A stretch of DNA of 64,000 bases from an uncultured bacterium. Its GTDB lineage: Bacteria > Bacillota > Clostridia > UBA1381. Below are positions 41,515-49,908 of the stretch, one piece after another. A program made the translations under genes and the position numbers. Numbering within the stretch: position 1 is the stretch's first letter; each line of letters opens with the position of its first letter. The notes below the pieces were generated by a model. That model saw only the letters and a list, made by a program, of their open reading frames with translations, was not told the origin of the DNA and did no database searches. The stretch lies in contig CAJMRL010000010.1 of the NCBI GenBank assembly GCA_905215805.1, positions 24,430-88,429 on the forward strand. Reading direction: 5' to 3'.

Positions 41515-42310
41515 TATTTTTGCCTTTGAATTTATGCGCCGCGCCTTTGTGGTTGCCGCGCTTATTGCCGTTATTGCGCCTTGTATCGGCGTACCCATAG
41601 TTTTAAAGCGTCTCAGCGCTATAGGTGATGCGGCGTCACATTCGGCTCTGGCTGGTATAGCGTTCGGTTTGGTATTTAATATTAACCCAATTCTTGGGGC
41701 AGTGCTGTTTGCGGCTATAGCCGTACTTGGTATAGAGCTTTTCAGGAGAAAGTTTAGCAAATTTCCGGAAATAGCGACAGTTATAATCATGTCCGCCGGA
41801 ATAGGCCTTACCGCTGTATTATCCGGCTTTATAAGCAACGGCAGCGATAATCTCAACAGCTTTCTTTTCGGATCGATTGTGGCTATATCGGATTTTGAGC
41901 TGTATTTAACAATTGGGCTTGCGGCAGCAGTTATAATAGTATCCATGCTGCTATACAAAGAGATATTTTACATAACCTTTGACGAGGAAGCAGCCATGCT
42001 TTCGGGAGTTCCTGTAAAGAGCATTAATATTATAATAATGCTGCTTACGGCAGTTACCGTCAGTGTAGCGTCAAGAATCGTCGGAGCGCTTATGATTTCA
42101 TCCCTGCTTGTGATACCGGCTGCTTCTGCAATGCTTATTGCCAAAAGCTACAAGCATACACTCGCTGCGGCAATCGCATTCGCTGAATTTTTTACTATTG
42201 CCGGACTTGTCATATCATACTATCTTGACCTGCGCCCCGGCGGAACCATAGTTCTTTTAGGAGTAATCGTCCTCAGTGTGATAGTATTGGCGCGGAGGGA
42301 AAAAGGCTGA
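41507..42310 (+). CDS. znuB: Metal ABC transporter permease (ZnuB-like)
   Basis: Membrane channel subunit of the ABC-3 family (267 residues, about eight to nine helices). Early helix FVVAALIAVIAPCIGVPIV, then the conserved LSAIGDAASHSALAGIAFG; later ALMISSLLVIPAASAMLIAKS. Start at 41507 (MDNIF) set by AAGGAG 7 bases upstream; it overlaps znuC by 8 bases, and its stop overlaps the next start. Confidence 0.93.
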   Translation: MDNIFAFEFMRRAFVVAALIAVIAPCIGVPIVLKRLSAIGDAASHSALAGIAFGLVFNINPILGAVLFAAIAVLGIELFRRKFSKFPEIATVIIMSAGIGLTAVLSGFISNGSDNLNSFLFGSIVAISDFELYLTIGLAAAVIIVSMLLYKEIFYITFDEEAAMLSGVPVKSINIIIMLLTAVTVSVASRIVGALMISSLLVIPAASAMLIAKSYKHTLAAAIAFAEFFTIAGLVISYYLDLRPGGTIVLLGVIVLSVIVLARREKG

Positions 42311-42720
42311 TGAGATCTCAGGATATTTTAGTTAAAGCCGGATTAAAATGTACTTCTCAGCGCATAAATATAATTAACATACTTAAAGAAAACGGACTGC
42401 CTATGACTGCGGAGGAAATATTTAAAAAGACAAACCGTATTTCCCTTTCCACTGTCTACAGGGCGCTGGACTTATTTTCCGAAAAAGGCATAACCGAAAA
42501 AGAAAGCATATGCAACAGCAGTGAGCTGTATTACAGGCTTAAAACAAACAGCCACTGCCATTATGCAATATGTATGCACTGCCATAAAATGAGCCGTATA
42601 CCTGAATGCCCGGTGCATGAAATCAATATAGACGGCTTTACCGTAATCGGGCATAAGCTTGAAATCTACGGCTACTGCCCTCAATGCGCCGAAAAATATA
42701 AAAAAGCTGACACGCAATAA
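42310..42720 (+). CDS. zur: Fur-family metal regulator, Zur-like
   Basis: Metal-sensing repressor (136 residues). The winged helix (1-80) has LKCTSQRINIINILKENG and ISLSTVYRALDLF; the dimer domain carries two CxxC pairs (CMHCHKM and CPQC), the structural zinc site, and HCHYAICMHCH/GHKLEIYGYC histidines for sensing. Placed last in the znuACB cluster with a TGATG overlap, which favours Zur over Fur or PerR. No clear operator is visible in the 20 bases before znuA, so its target site may lie elsewhere. Confidence 0.85.
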   Translation: MRSQDILVKAGLKCTSQRINIINILKENGLPMTAEEIFKKTNRISLSTVYRALDLFSEKGITEKESICNSSELYYRLKTNSHCHYAICMHCHKMSRIPECPVHEINIDGFTVIGHKLEIYGYCPQCAEKYKKADTQ

Positions 42721-42737
42721 AGACGTGCCAGCTTTTT
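42702..42737. terminator. Bidirectional terminator overlapping the zur end
   Basis: AAAAGCTGACACG pairs (one mismatch) with CGTGCCAGCTTTT; T/A runs on both sides. It includes the last codons of zur and precedes the end of the convergent lipoprotein gene at 42741. Confidence 0.88.
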
Positions 42738-42740
42738 AAT

Positions 42741-43397
42741 TTATTTAAGGTTGAAGGTTTTTGAAATCATTCCGCCGCCGAGTGAGGAATCAAACAGTGA
42801 AGCCTGAACCACTACCGGCTGACTTTCATCGTTCAAAACATATGCCTTTTGGACTTTTATGCTGTCTCCGTTAGAAATTGTCTGGGCAACCGTATTTGAA
42901 TCAAAGCCCTCTGCCGAATATGTCATTGCCGGCGGAAGATCCGATTCATCCTGCATAGCAAGCGTCTTTATAACTCCCGCAAAATTGACCTCGTTTGAAG
43001 AATTGTTCTTAAACTCAAATTCAACAACCGCAACCTTGCCGCTGTCGGAATCCGCAAGCTTCGCGCTATTGATTTTCACCTCGTAATTTCCGAGTGTCCC
43101 GCTGTCCTCAAAGCCCTCTGTTGCCGAACCGGAAATATCTGTTCCCTCTATCTTGGACATATCTACATTCTCGTCTGCATCCTTTGCAAAGTTATCAAGT
43201 TCTTCCTGAACCTGTTCAGCGCTTTTCTCCGGAGCAGCCGAAGCCTGAACCGCATCTCCCTGCTCGGCAGACTGAGTAGCTGTTGTACTTGACACTCCGT
43301 CGCCTACGACCTGAGATTTTGATTCATCATTTTTACACCCCGCAAAAGAGGCGGCTATTGCTATAACTGCCGCAAGAGCGATAATCTTTTTCTTCAT
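42741..43397 (-). CDS. DUF5067-type lipoprotein
   Basis: Secreted lipid-anchored protein of unknown role (218 residues). Lipobox FAGC at about 18-21, then a Ser/Ala/Gln-rich linker, an acidic stretch and a beta domain (about 95-215) with YEVKINSAKLADS and VVEFEFKNNSSNEVNF, the pattern of DUF5067 (immunoglobulin-like, telling of binding or adhesion rather than catalysis). Promoter at 43473-43501 and AAAGGAA before the ATG. Confidence 0.8.
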   Translation of the reverse strand: MKKKIIALAAVIAIAASFAGCKNDESKSQVVGDGVSSTTATQSAEQGDAVQASAAPEKSAEQVQEELDNFAKDADENVDMSKIEGTDISGSATEGFEDSGTLGNYEVKINSAKLADSDSGKVAVVEFEFKNNSSNEVNFAGVIKTLAMQDESDLPPAMTYSAEGFDSNTVAQTISNGDSIKVQKAYVLNDESQPVVVQASLFDSSLGGGMISKTFNLK

Positions 43398-43472
43398 TTA
43401 TACACATTCCTTTCTGCTTCATTCGATACGTTAAAATACTCAAATAAGCTCAACAAGCTTTCATCATGTGTA

Positions 43473-43501
43473 ATATTAACACACTTAAATAAAAAAATCA
43501 A
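43473..43501 (-). promoter_or_regulatory. Sigma-A promoter of the DUF5067 lipoprotein gene
   Basis: Minus-strand TTGATT (43496-43501), 17-base spacer, TAATAT (43473-43478). Confidence 0.7.
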
Positions 43502-43580
43502 GGGGATTGAATAAAATTAATAATATGTTCACATCATTAATAATTGCCTTAAAAATAACAAATAGTATGAATGCCTGGCA

Positions 43581-43624
43581 TAAAAAAACAGGGATTATGT
43601 TTATAAATTACATCCCCTGTTTTA
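43581..43624 (-). terminator. Terminator of the coiled-coil gene
   Basis: Minus-strand AAAACAGGGGAT pairs with ATCCCTGTTTT around an AT-rich loop, then TTTTTTTA. Confidence 0.8.
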
Positions 43625-43630
43625 GTATGC

Positions 43631-44047
43631 TTATATTACACGCTGTTTTAATTCCTGTACATCTGATTCCAACATTTTTAATCTGATTTCTATCAGTTCC
43701 TGTTTTCCTTTGACAGCATCAACATCAGCGGTAAATTTACTTTGCTTTTCGGCTATAGCTCCATGCCCTTCTGCTATGATTTTTATATTATGGCGGATCT
43801 CTGTTTCCAATAAATTCTGCATATTGTTTATCCGTTGTTCAACGTGCGTTAATTGTTGTTCAACGTGCGTTAATTCCTGTCTGAATTCATTCAGCTCATG
43901 GGTATTTTTGTCAATTTGATTTTGCATATTGTCAAATTTTTTATCCATTTGATTTTGCACATCGTCAAATTTTTTATCCATTTGATTTTGCATATCGTCA
44001 AATTTTGATAACATCAAATTAAACATTTCCTTAATTTCAGCATCCAT
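43631..44047 (-). CDS. Coiled-coil repeat protein
   Basis: Small (138 residues) protein that is almost all heptad coiled coil, with no membrane helix. Residues 14-47 are three near-identical 11-residue units (KFDDMQNQMDK type), encoded by 33-bp DNA repeats; residues 59-72 are two LTHVEQQ-type units. The 11-residue repeat keeps hydrophobic F/M/I at intervals compatible with a long, right-handed or mixed coil. I do not recognise a family with function; proteins of this kind occur as phage or plasmid hypotheticals and as coiled-coil scaffolds. GAGAAGGAAAAA precedes the ATG. Confidence 0.7.
   Translation of the reverse strand: MDAEIKEMFNLMLSKFDDMQNQMDKKFDDVQNQMDKKFDNMQNQIDKNTHELNEFRQELTHVEQQLTHVEQRINNMQNLLETEIRHNIKIIAEGHGAIAEKQSKFTADVDAVKGKQELIEIRLKMLESDVQELKQRVI
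43916..44012 (-). repeat. 33-bp tandem repeats inside the coiled-coil gene
   Basis: The plus strand reads about three times TCAAATTTTTTATCCATT, followed by TGATTTTGCA, with few changes; a 21-bp unit with GTTCAACGTGCGTTAAT occurs twice further on (about 43837-43875). Unit number is a likely site of slippage. Confidence 0.75.
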
Positions 44048-44196
44048 TTTTTCCTTCTCCTTTTCTTTTTTTATATTATATCACATCTGTCTGATAAATG
44101 CAATAATTTTTAATAATATTTGGTATCTTATTTATCCCGTATTTTTTGTATAATACAGGATACCATATATAAATAACAAATAATAGAAAATAGATA

Positions 44197-44226
44197 TTGA
44201 CAAAGAACTGTAAAGTATAGTATAAT
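44197..44226 (+). promoter_or_regulatory. Sigma-A promoter of the HD/CmpB genes
   Basis: TTGACA (44197-44202), 18-base spacer, TATAAT (44221-44226). Confidence 0.8.
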
Positions 44227-44246
44227 TAGCTTAGGAGAGTGATGAT

Positions 44247-44750
44247 ATGAAGCGTATATTTCGTATTCTCAACAAAACTGCGGATAATTCCCGTCTTAAT
44301 GAAATGGATCGATACACTCAGCACGGCAGCACAAGTACGCTTATGCATACAATTGCCGTTGCACATTACAGTGTTGCTCTTGCGCGCCGCTTTCGCATTC
44401 CCGTGCATAAAAGAGAGCTTATAAGAGGCGCACTGCTGCACGACTATTTTCTTTATGACTGGCATGATAAACATCCTGACAACCGTATGCATGGATTTAC
44501 GCACGCTTCAAAAGCTCTTAAAAACGCGGACAAGGATTTTCGGCTCAACAAACGGGAGCGTGATATTATAGCAAAACACATGTTTCCGCTCACTATAAAG
44601 CCTCCCACAACGCGCGAGGGATGGCTTGTATGTCTTGTTGACAAAGGCTGTTCGCTTTTAGAAACATTCGGAAAAGACCCTTATTGTGGACTCAGAAACG
44701 AGCTTAAGACAAAATACAGCGATTTATATAAAAAACTTAAAAAAGGGTGA
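44247..44750 (+). CDS. HD-domain phosphohydrolase
   Basis: Predicted metal-dependent phosphohydrolase (167 residues). The HD signature is spread as H34 in LMHTIAVAHY, HD in GALLHDYFLYDWHD (about 62-70), HASKAL, and a late Asp in CLVDKGCS. It is like small HD proteins that occur alone or with membrane proteins in Clostridia; the substrate (nucleotide or other phosphate ester) is unknown. AGGAGAG precedes the ATG. It is followed directly by the CmpB-like gene, so the two may work together. Confidence 0.85.
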   Translation: MKRIFRILNKTADNSRLNEMDRYTQHGSTSTLMHTIAVAHYSVALARRFRIPVHKRELIRGALLHDYFLYDWHDKHPDNRMHGFTHASKALKNADKDFRLNKRERDIIAKHMFPLTIKPPTTREGWLVCLVDKGCSLLETFGKDPYCGLRNELKTKYSDLYKKLKKG

Positions 44751-44755
44751 GAAAA

Positions 44756-45376
44756 ATGTTATATGATGTATGCAGATATTTTCTGTGTTTTATCTTTTTC
44801 AGCTTTCTCGGCTGGGCGTATGAAGTATTGTTTTACTCTGTACAGCTCAGGAAGTTTGTAAACAGCGGTTTTCTGCACGGATGTATATGTCCTGTTTACG
44901 GCTTTGGCGGACTTATTTTAACACCGTTGATCGGACGAATAAGCGACCCAAAGATATTGTTTTTCTTTGGAATGATTGTATGCTCCATACTTGAATATAT
45001 AACCTCATGGGTACTGGAAGAAATGTTTGATACAAGGTGGTGGGACTATTCCCGCTGGCCTCTTAATATAAACGGAAGGATTTGCATCGTTTCAATGCTC
45101 GGCTTTGGTTTTGCAACGCTTTTGGGCGTGAAGATCATTATACCTTATACTCTTGCAAGAATAGACATGCTGTCTATTCCCACGGTGTATATGCTTTCAG
45201 GCATGTGTACTGCTATACTGCTTATGGATTTAGCTCATACGCTCAGAAAAATGGAGCATTCAAAGGAAAAACTATGGTTTATAGACCAGCAGTCAAAAAT
45301 CATGGAAAACAGAAGCGAATACATAGAAAGTAAATTGAGAATGATAAAGAATATGTACAGGAATCTCAGAAGATAA
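44756..45376 (+). CDS. CmpB-type putative membrane protein (ABC permease-like)
   Basis: Five or six membrane helices in 206 residues: FLCFIFFSFLGWAYEVLFYS, then the conserved FVNSGFLHGCICPVYGFGG, ILFFFGMIVCSILEYITSWVLEEMF, the RWWDYS motif, and two more helices, ending in a basic coil of about 40 residues. This fits the family annotated 'putative ABC transporter permease, CmpB', though no ATPase is next to it. GGGTGAG before the ATG at 44756 sets the start; a GTG three codons earlier overlaps the HD gene. Confidence 0.82.
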   Translation: MLYDVCRYFLCFIFFSFLGWAYEVLFYSVQLRKFVNSGFLHGCICPVYGFGGLILTPLIGRISDPKILFFFGMIVCSILEYITSWVLEEMFDTRWWDYSRWPLNINGRICIVSMLGFGFATLLGVKIIIPYTLARIDMLSIPTVYMLSGMCTAILLMDLAHTLRKMEHSKEKLWFIDQQSKIMENRSEYIESKLRMIKNMYRNLRR

Positions 45377-45405
45377 AAGGGCTTAAACAAGTCCTTTTAT
45401 TTTTT
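45375..45405 (+). terminator. Terminator of the HD/CmpB operon
   Basis: AAAAGGGCTT pairs (G-U) with AAGTCCTTTT, then ATTTTTT. Confidence 0.85.
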
Positions 45406-45408
45406 ATC

Positions 45409-45450
45409 CGAAAAAAGAAACACAGCAAAGCTCTCAGGCTTTACTGTGTC
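45409..45450 (-). terminator. Terminator of secDF
   Basis: Minus-strand ACACAGTAAAGC pairs (one mismatch) with GCTTTGCTGTGT, then TTCTTTTTT. Confidence 0.88.
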
Positions 45451-45460
45451 CATATATCGG

Positions 45461-46396
45461 TTATTTTTTATTATTCTTTTTTTCAGCGCGTCTTGCCGCT
45501 GCGGCTTCAGCCTTTGCCTTCAGCTCCGACTCTCTCCATGCGCCCCAGAATGAGCTTGCTATGAAAATTGAAGTATAAGCTCCGGCAATAATTCCTATAA
45601 TAAGCGGAAGCGCAAATTCCTTTATAGCATTTACTCCGAGAATATATACAAGAACGATTGTTATAAGAGTTGTTATTGTAGAGTTAAGTGTTCTTCCCAT
45701 AGTTTCCTTAACGCTTCTGTCAACAAGCTCCGATATACTGTCATTCTTTTTACGCGCCTTCATGTTCTCACGTATACGGTCAAAAATAACGATCGTGTTA
45801 TTGATCGAATATCCTATGATAGTAAGCATAGCCGCAATAAACGTGGTATTAAGCGCTATATTTGTTATAGTGTAAACAGACGCCATAATCAAAACATTTA
45901 TAGCCAGCGCTATTACCGCCATAACCGCGCTCTTCAGCTCAAATCTTATTGCTATATATATCAATATACATATAATAGCAAGAATAGTATACGTAAGAGC
46001 CTTTCTCTGAACCTCCATACCAAAGCTTGCAGATGCAGTGCTTACTGAAATCAAGTCTTCATCGGAAATCGAATACTTGTCCTTTAAAGCTGTCATAACA
46101 TTATTCTTTGTTTCCTCATCGTTATCAGTAGCCTGAATCTTCATAACCGCACGCGTTGCAGAGGTTCCCGACTTCTGTACCTTTGCATTTGCTCCGGTAG
46201 TGTCAAGAATAAGAGCCGCAACCTCGTCATTGTCAAACTCAGTGTGCATCTCTACTTCCATTCTTGAACCTCCCAAGAACTCAATATCAAAGTTAAAGCC
46301 TCCGTGCACTATGTACATTATAATTCCGACAACAACTATAATCGCCGGTATAATAACAAATTTCCATCTGTTTTCCGTTATTTTAAGATTTCTCAT
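45461..46396 (-). CDS. secF: Protein translocase subunit SecF
   Basis: Accessory Sec subunit using the proton-motive force to pull substrates out. 311 residues with six helices: an N-terminal helix, FDIEFLGGSRMEVEM at the extracytoplasmic start, TIIGYSINNTIVIFDRIRENM (helix 4 and its Asp/Arg loop), and a basic C-terminus. Translationally coupled to secD (TAATG). Confidence 0.96.
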   Translation of the reverse strand: MRNLKITENRWKFVIIPAIIVVVGIIMYIVHGGFNFDIEFLGGSRMEVEMHTEFDNDEVAALILDTTGANAKVQKSGTSATRAVMKIQATDNDEETKNNVMTALKDKYSISDEDLISVSTASASFGMEVQRKALTYTILAIICILIYIAIRFELKSAVMAVIALAINVLIMASVYTITNIALNTTFIAAMLTIIGYSINNTIVIFDRIRENMKARKKNDSISELVDRSVKETMGRTLNSTITTLITIVLVYILGVNAIKEFALPLIIGIIAGAYTSIFIASSFWGAWRESELKAKAEAAAARRAEKKNNKK

Positions 46397-47703
46397 TATT
46401 TGTCACCTCCAACTCTTTTTACAGGTCTGTAGAAAAGGCTTCTGTTTTTAATACCTATATTTACAACCTGCTTCAAGAAGAACTTGGTAACTACAATAGC
46501 GGTAAACATTGAAAGAATAACGCCTATACCAAGCGTTGTAGCAAATCCTGTAACCGCTCCTATACCCGATACATACAAAACAACACATGAAATGATTGTA
46601 GTTATGTTCGAGTCGAGAATTGCGGAGAACGCTTTTGTAAAGCCTGCATCTACCGAAGCCTTTATAGTCTTGCCCATTGTCATTTCTTCTCTTATACGCT
46701 CAAATATGATACAGTCGGCGTCAACCGCCATACCTATTGAAAGTATGATACCTGCAATACCCGAAAGGGAAAGATTTACTCGGAACAAGCCCATTGCAAG
46801 TCCTATAAGTCCAACATATATAAGCAGTGACAGGCTGGCAATAAGTCCCGGCACCTTATACATAATAACCATGAATACCATTATGAGGATAACTCCTATA
46901 GCAGCAGCCAAAAGCGATGTGCTGAGTGCATTCTCACCAAGCTCCGCGCCAACTGTTTCCTGTGAAACGACATTAAGGCTAAACGGCAGCTGTCCCGATT
47001 TGATCTGGTTTGCAAGATTGCTTGCGGTCTCTGCATCAAAGTCTCCTGTAATAATACAGCTGTCGCTGTTTATTTCCTCGGAAACTCTCGGTGACGAAAT
47101 CATCTGATCATCCATCATGATCGAGATATAGTTTTTACCCTGTGAAGCCTGTGATGCGGCTGTTTTTGTAGCATCGGCAAATTTTTGTCTTGCCTCTGAA
47201 TTGAATTCAACCTGCACATAATGCTGTGAATTTCCGGTCTCGGAAGTTCTTCCATACTGATATGAAGCATTCTTTATATCTGTAGCTCCGTCCAATATTA
47301 CATTGCCGTCAGCATCAACAAAAGTGAGCTTAGCAACATCACCGAGCAAGTCAGCCGCTTGATCCGTTTCAAATACAGACGGGATCTCAACTGTGATCTG
47401 ACCTGTTTCACCCTTTGAAATTCTTGCCTCTGTGTAGCCGGCATTTGTCAAACGTGACTGAAAAATCGCTTCAACGACATTCATATCGTCTTCCGAAGGA
47501 TTTTCATAATCGGCCTGGAAGGTAATAACCGAACCTCCCGCAAGGTCGATTCCTTTGCGGATACCCTTTTCTTCATCAAACATACCGCCGTACTGAAAAC
47601 CCGCAATATTGAAGCCTATGAATGCAACATAATTGAGGATAAGCGCTATAGCGATACCGAAGCAAAGGGCAACTATGCTTTTCTTTTTCATTAGCACATA
47701 CAT
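46396..47703 (-). CDS. secD: Protein translocase subunit SecD
   Basis: Partner of SecF. An N-terminal helix, the GIRKGIDLAGGSVITFQAD signature, a large extracytoplasmic domain (P1 base and head, about 50-255), then five helices with SLLIYVGLIGLAMGLFRVNLSLSGIAG and DADCIIFERIREEM. 435 residues. The first ATG (47701-47703) follows AAGGAAAGGA; a second ATG four codons on (MKKKSIV) is also possible. Promoter at 47761-47789. Confidence 0.96.
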   Translation of the reverse strand: MYVLMKKKSIVALCFGIAIALILNYVAFIGFNIAGFQYGGMFDEEKGIRKGIDLAGGSVITFQADYENPSEDDMNVVEAIFQSRLTNAGYTEARISKGETGQITVEIPSVFETDQAADLLGDVAKLTFVDADGNVILDGATDIKNASYQYGRTSETGNSQHYVQVEFNSEARQKFADATKTAASQASQGKNYISIMMDDQMISSPRVSEEINSDSCIITGDFDAETASNLANQIKSGQLPFSLNVVSQETVGAELGENALSTSLLAAAIGVILIMVFMVIMYKVPGLIASLSLLIYVGLIGLAMGLFRVNLSLSGIAGIILSIGMAVDADCIIFERIREEMTMGKTIKASVDAGFTKAFSAILDSNITTIISCVVLYVSGIGAVTGFATTLGIGVILSMFTAIVVTKFFLKQVVNIGIKNRSLFYRPVKRVGGDK

Positions 47704-47760
47704 TCCTTTCCTTGGAGCTTCTCATAAAACCCCATTTTATAATATAAAATAGCAATATCT

Positions 47761-47789
47761 ATTATAACTCCGTACAATCGATTAGTCAA
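47761..47789 (-). promoter_or_regulatory. Sigma-A promoter of secDF
   Basis: Minus-strand TTGACT (47784-47789), 17-base spacer, TATAAT (47761-47766). Confidence 0.82.
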
Positions 47790-47926
47790 GAGCAACCGGC
47801 AATTTTTTATACAATTTAATAAATAAATTAAACAAAATCCGCGGTAAAAATTCATTTGAACATAATATTAGTCACAAAAGCATTTTCTGTAATTTCCATC
47901 TTTTAAATATTAAAACAGTATAAATT

Positions 47927-48238
47927 TCATTCTTTTCTACCTCGGATAACTTTTTTTATAGAATCTAAAAATTCAACAATATCATCGGATGGATTCAAAG
48001 GATAAAGTATTCCATACAATATAGACTGATTCAAGTTTACAGGTATGGTCACGAACGACGGATGCACATCTGCCCAAGCGTCAAGCGTAAGCATCAGTCC
48101 TTCTTCTTCATCACACAGGTTAAAAGCCTCCATATCATAAAATGAGGTAGTTTCGATCTGTATCTGAGGATGCTTGTTCTCAAGCTCGCTGTGGAGCTTA
48201 TCAAGAGATGTGCTTATGCCCCTTTTTACCATAAACAA
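47927..48238 (-). pseudogene. LysR-type regulator, C-terminal remnant
   Basis: About 100 residues that read like the end of the effector domain of a LysR-family regulator (KRGISTSLDKLHSELENKHPQIQIE; PSFVTIPVN; YGILYPLNPSDDIVEFLDSIKKV). The DNA-binding domain is missing: the frame meets unrelated aldo-keto reductase DNA at about 48238. The only start codons near that junction have no ribosome binding site. Best read as a 5'-truncated pseudogene left by a deletion; assignment to LysR is a recognition by pattern. Confidence 0.6.
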
Positions 48239-48481
48239 TCTGTCGGTTACCGCTCAATCGATACCGCACAGGTCATCCTTCGTTTCCTGATACAAAACGG
48301 CATTGTTGTTATACCAAAATCAACACACAAGGAAAGAATAGCGGAAAATATCAATGTATTTGACTTTACTCTGAATGCAGAGGATATGCAGAAGATATCA
48401 AATCTCGATGATGAGGAAAGCGCATTCTTCTCACATTATGACCCGGATACTGTTGAACTCTTAACAGGATTTGCCAAATAA
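48236..48481 (+). pseudogene. Aldo-keto reductase, doubly deleted remnant
   Basis: The plus-strand frame goes from an N-terminal aldo-keto reductase motif (SVGYRSIDTAQ, with the catalytic-region Asp of beta strand 2) straight into the C-terminal part (VILRFLIQNGIVVIPKSTHKERIAEN, the NADPH-binding KS/R motif), skipping about 190 residues including the catalytic Tyr and Lys. The tail NLDDEESAFFSHYDP is normal for the family. Shared 'AQ' (GCACAG-like) at the joint suggests a deletion across short homology. No start or ribosome binding site remains. Confidence 0.75.
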
Positions 48482-48520
48482 CAAAGCCATACATCGCTGT
48501 GTTTTATAATCACATTAATA

Positions 48521-48559
48521 TATAAACCCCTCAGGATAATTCATTCCGAGGGGTTTATA
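48521..48559. terminator. Hairpin between the aldo-keto remnant and the ligase operon
   Basis: TATAAACCCCTC pairs with GAGGGGTTTATA around a 15-base loop. Weak T runs on either side; it may end the ligase transcript on the minus strand. Confidence 0.6.
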
Positions 48560-48567
48560 TATAAAAT

Positions 48568-49908
48568 TTATGTTTCGTCCACAATAATAGTCGGTATCGC
48601 CATTTCACTGTACTGAGTAGATATGATAGGAGATTTTGAAATTCGTGAATACATTCCCTTGAGCTTTCCGTTATAAACATACATTCCGGTAAGGTTATAA
48701 AATTTGATTCTGTTAAGACTGTTTCCGTCAAACTCATAATTATAATTTGTATACGGCATACAGAATTCCTGAAGAATATATTCTCCCATCTTAACTCCTC
48801 TTACCTTCTGCTCCCACTCAGCCTGAGAATATTCAACTCCGGCATATACTCCCTTAGAGCCGTATGAATCCTCGGGCTTTAATATCCATCTGTCCTTGTT
48901 TCTTATTACATCATCTATATTATCCTTTGAAAGCATCATCGTGTACGGAACATGATGATATACATAAAGCTGCTCCTTTCTTGTAAGCATCGCCAAAGTT
49001 TCCGGCAAATGGATAATTTTATAAAGCACCTTATTATGTATTATCTGCGTGAAGAAATCACCTATCAGCCTTACTTTCTTGTCACAAGCCGCATTTATAA
49101 CGTCCTTGACCTCGTCATAGTGCTTCATTATATCGCTTGTAACGGCACGGCGGTATATGGCGTTGATCCTTGTTCCGTCAGGAGTCTTCAGAATTCCATC
49201 AACATATTTAAGTTCCCTTATATCGCATATACAAGCGGTTATACCGCGCTTCTCAAAAGCCTGTCTGAATATTTCAAACTCGTTTGATGTAGCGCATTCC
49301 ATAAAATCACTTATTGCCACATTGGGCAGCTCGTCGCTTTTAGAGGATTTTTTATATATCTCTAAAAATTCCTCCACCCATGAATCAAAAAGCTCGCATG
49401 TTTCAACCTTTCGTTTTGCCGCAAATTCTTTATATGCTTTCGTATCCTTCAGCGCATTATTAAGCTCTCTGTCCTCGTTCATCGCGCTTGAACCGTCTGT
49501 ATTAAATTCACAAAATTTATATTCTCCGGTCTCATCATTATAAAAAATATCTATCCTTGCAATCGGAAGAATATTATCATTAAAATCACTGTTTAAAATC
49601 AGCTTTTCAAGCCTTTCATCAAACCCGAACAGCTTTCTGTATTCACCGTCCTCAGCATACCTGTTTATGATTTTTGCAAAGATGCCATAAAGCGTATTTA
49701 TCTCATCTTCAAGATATTTAAATTCGCCCTTGGAAAAAATCTTGGGTATATAGCATGAACGTACATAAATACCATGGTATTTCGCTGTCGAATGCCTTAT
49801 ATAATCCACCATGCCGGCAGCGCTGTCTATATGCTCATTTTCATGTCCTTCGATTTCCTTCTCATATTCGTTATATAATCTGGCAGAAGCATTCATTTTA
49901 AATAACAT
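48568..49908 (-). CDS. Circularly permuted ATP-grasp ligase (glutathionylspermidine synthase-like)
   Basis: Predicted ATP-dependent amide or peptide ligase (446 residues). The N-terminal pre-ATP-grasp part has the ARIDIFYNDETGEYKFCEFNTDGSSAMNEDR region, close in style to the 'R-x-D...E-x-N-x-D' motif of glutathionylspermidine synthase; the ATP-grasp core has WILKPEDSYGSKGVYAG and EYILQEFCMPY, with NRIKFYNLTGMYVYNG late. It overlaps the GCS2-family gene by 11 bases, so the two enzymes are made together and probably act in sequence. Product unknown: possibly joining a gamma-glutamyl compound to an amine or amino acid. A start four codons later (MNASARLY) is possible. Confidence 0.72.
   Translation of the reverse strand: MLFKMNASARLYNEYEKEIEGHENEHIDSAAGMVDYIRHSTAKYHGIYVRSCYIPKIFSKGEFKYLEDEINTLYGIFAKIINRYAEDGEYRKLFGFDERLEKLILNSDFNDNILPIARIDIFYNDETGEYKFCEFNTDGSSAMNEDRELNNALKDTKAYKEFAAKRKVETCELFDSWVEEFLEIYKKSSKSDELPNVAISDFMECATSNEFEIFRQAFEKRGITACICDIRELKYVDGILKTPDGTRINAIYRRAVTSDIMKHYDEVKDVINAACDKKVRLIGDFFTQIIHNKVLYKIIHLPETLAMLTRKEQLYVYHHVPYTMMLSKDNIDDVIRNKDRWILKPEDSYGSKGVYAGVEYSQAEWEQKVRGVKMGEYILQEFCMPYTNYNYEFDGNSLNRIKFYNLTGMYVYNGKLKGMYSRISKSPIISTQYSEMAIPTIIVDET

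Noticed and set aside
43916..44012. CRISPR array
   Set aside because: The 33-bp units are adjacent, in frame and lack spacers; they encode a protein repeat.
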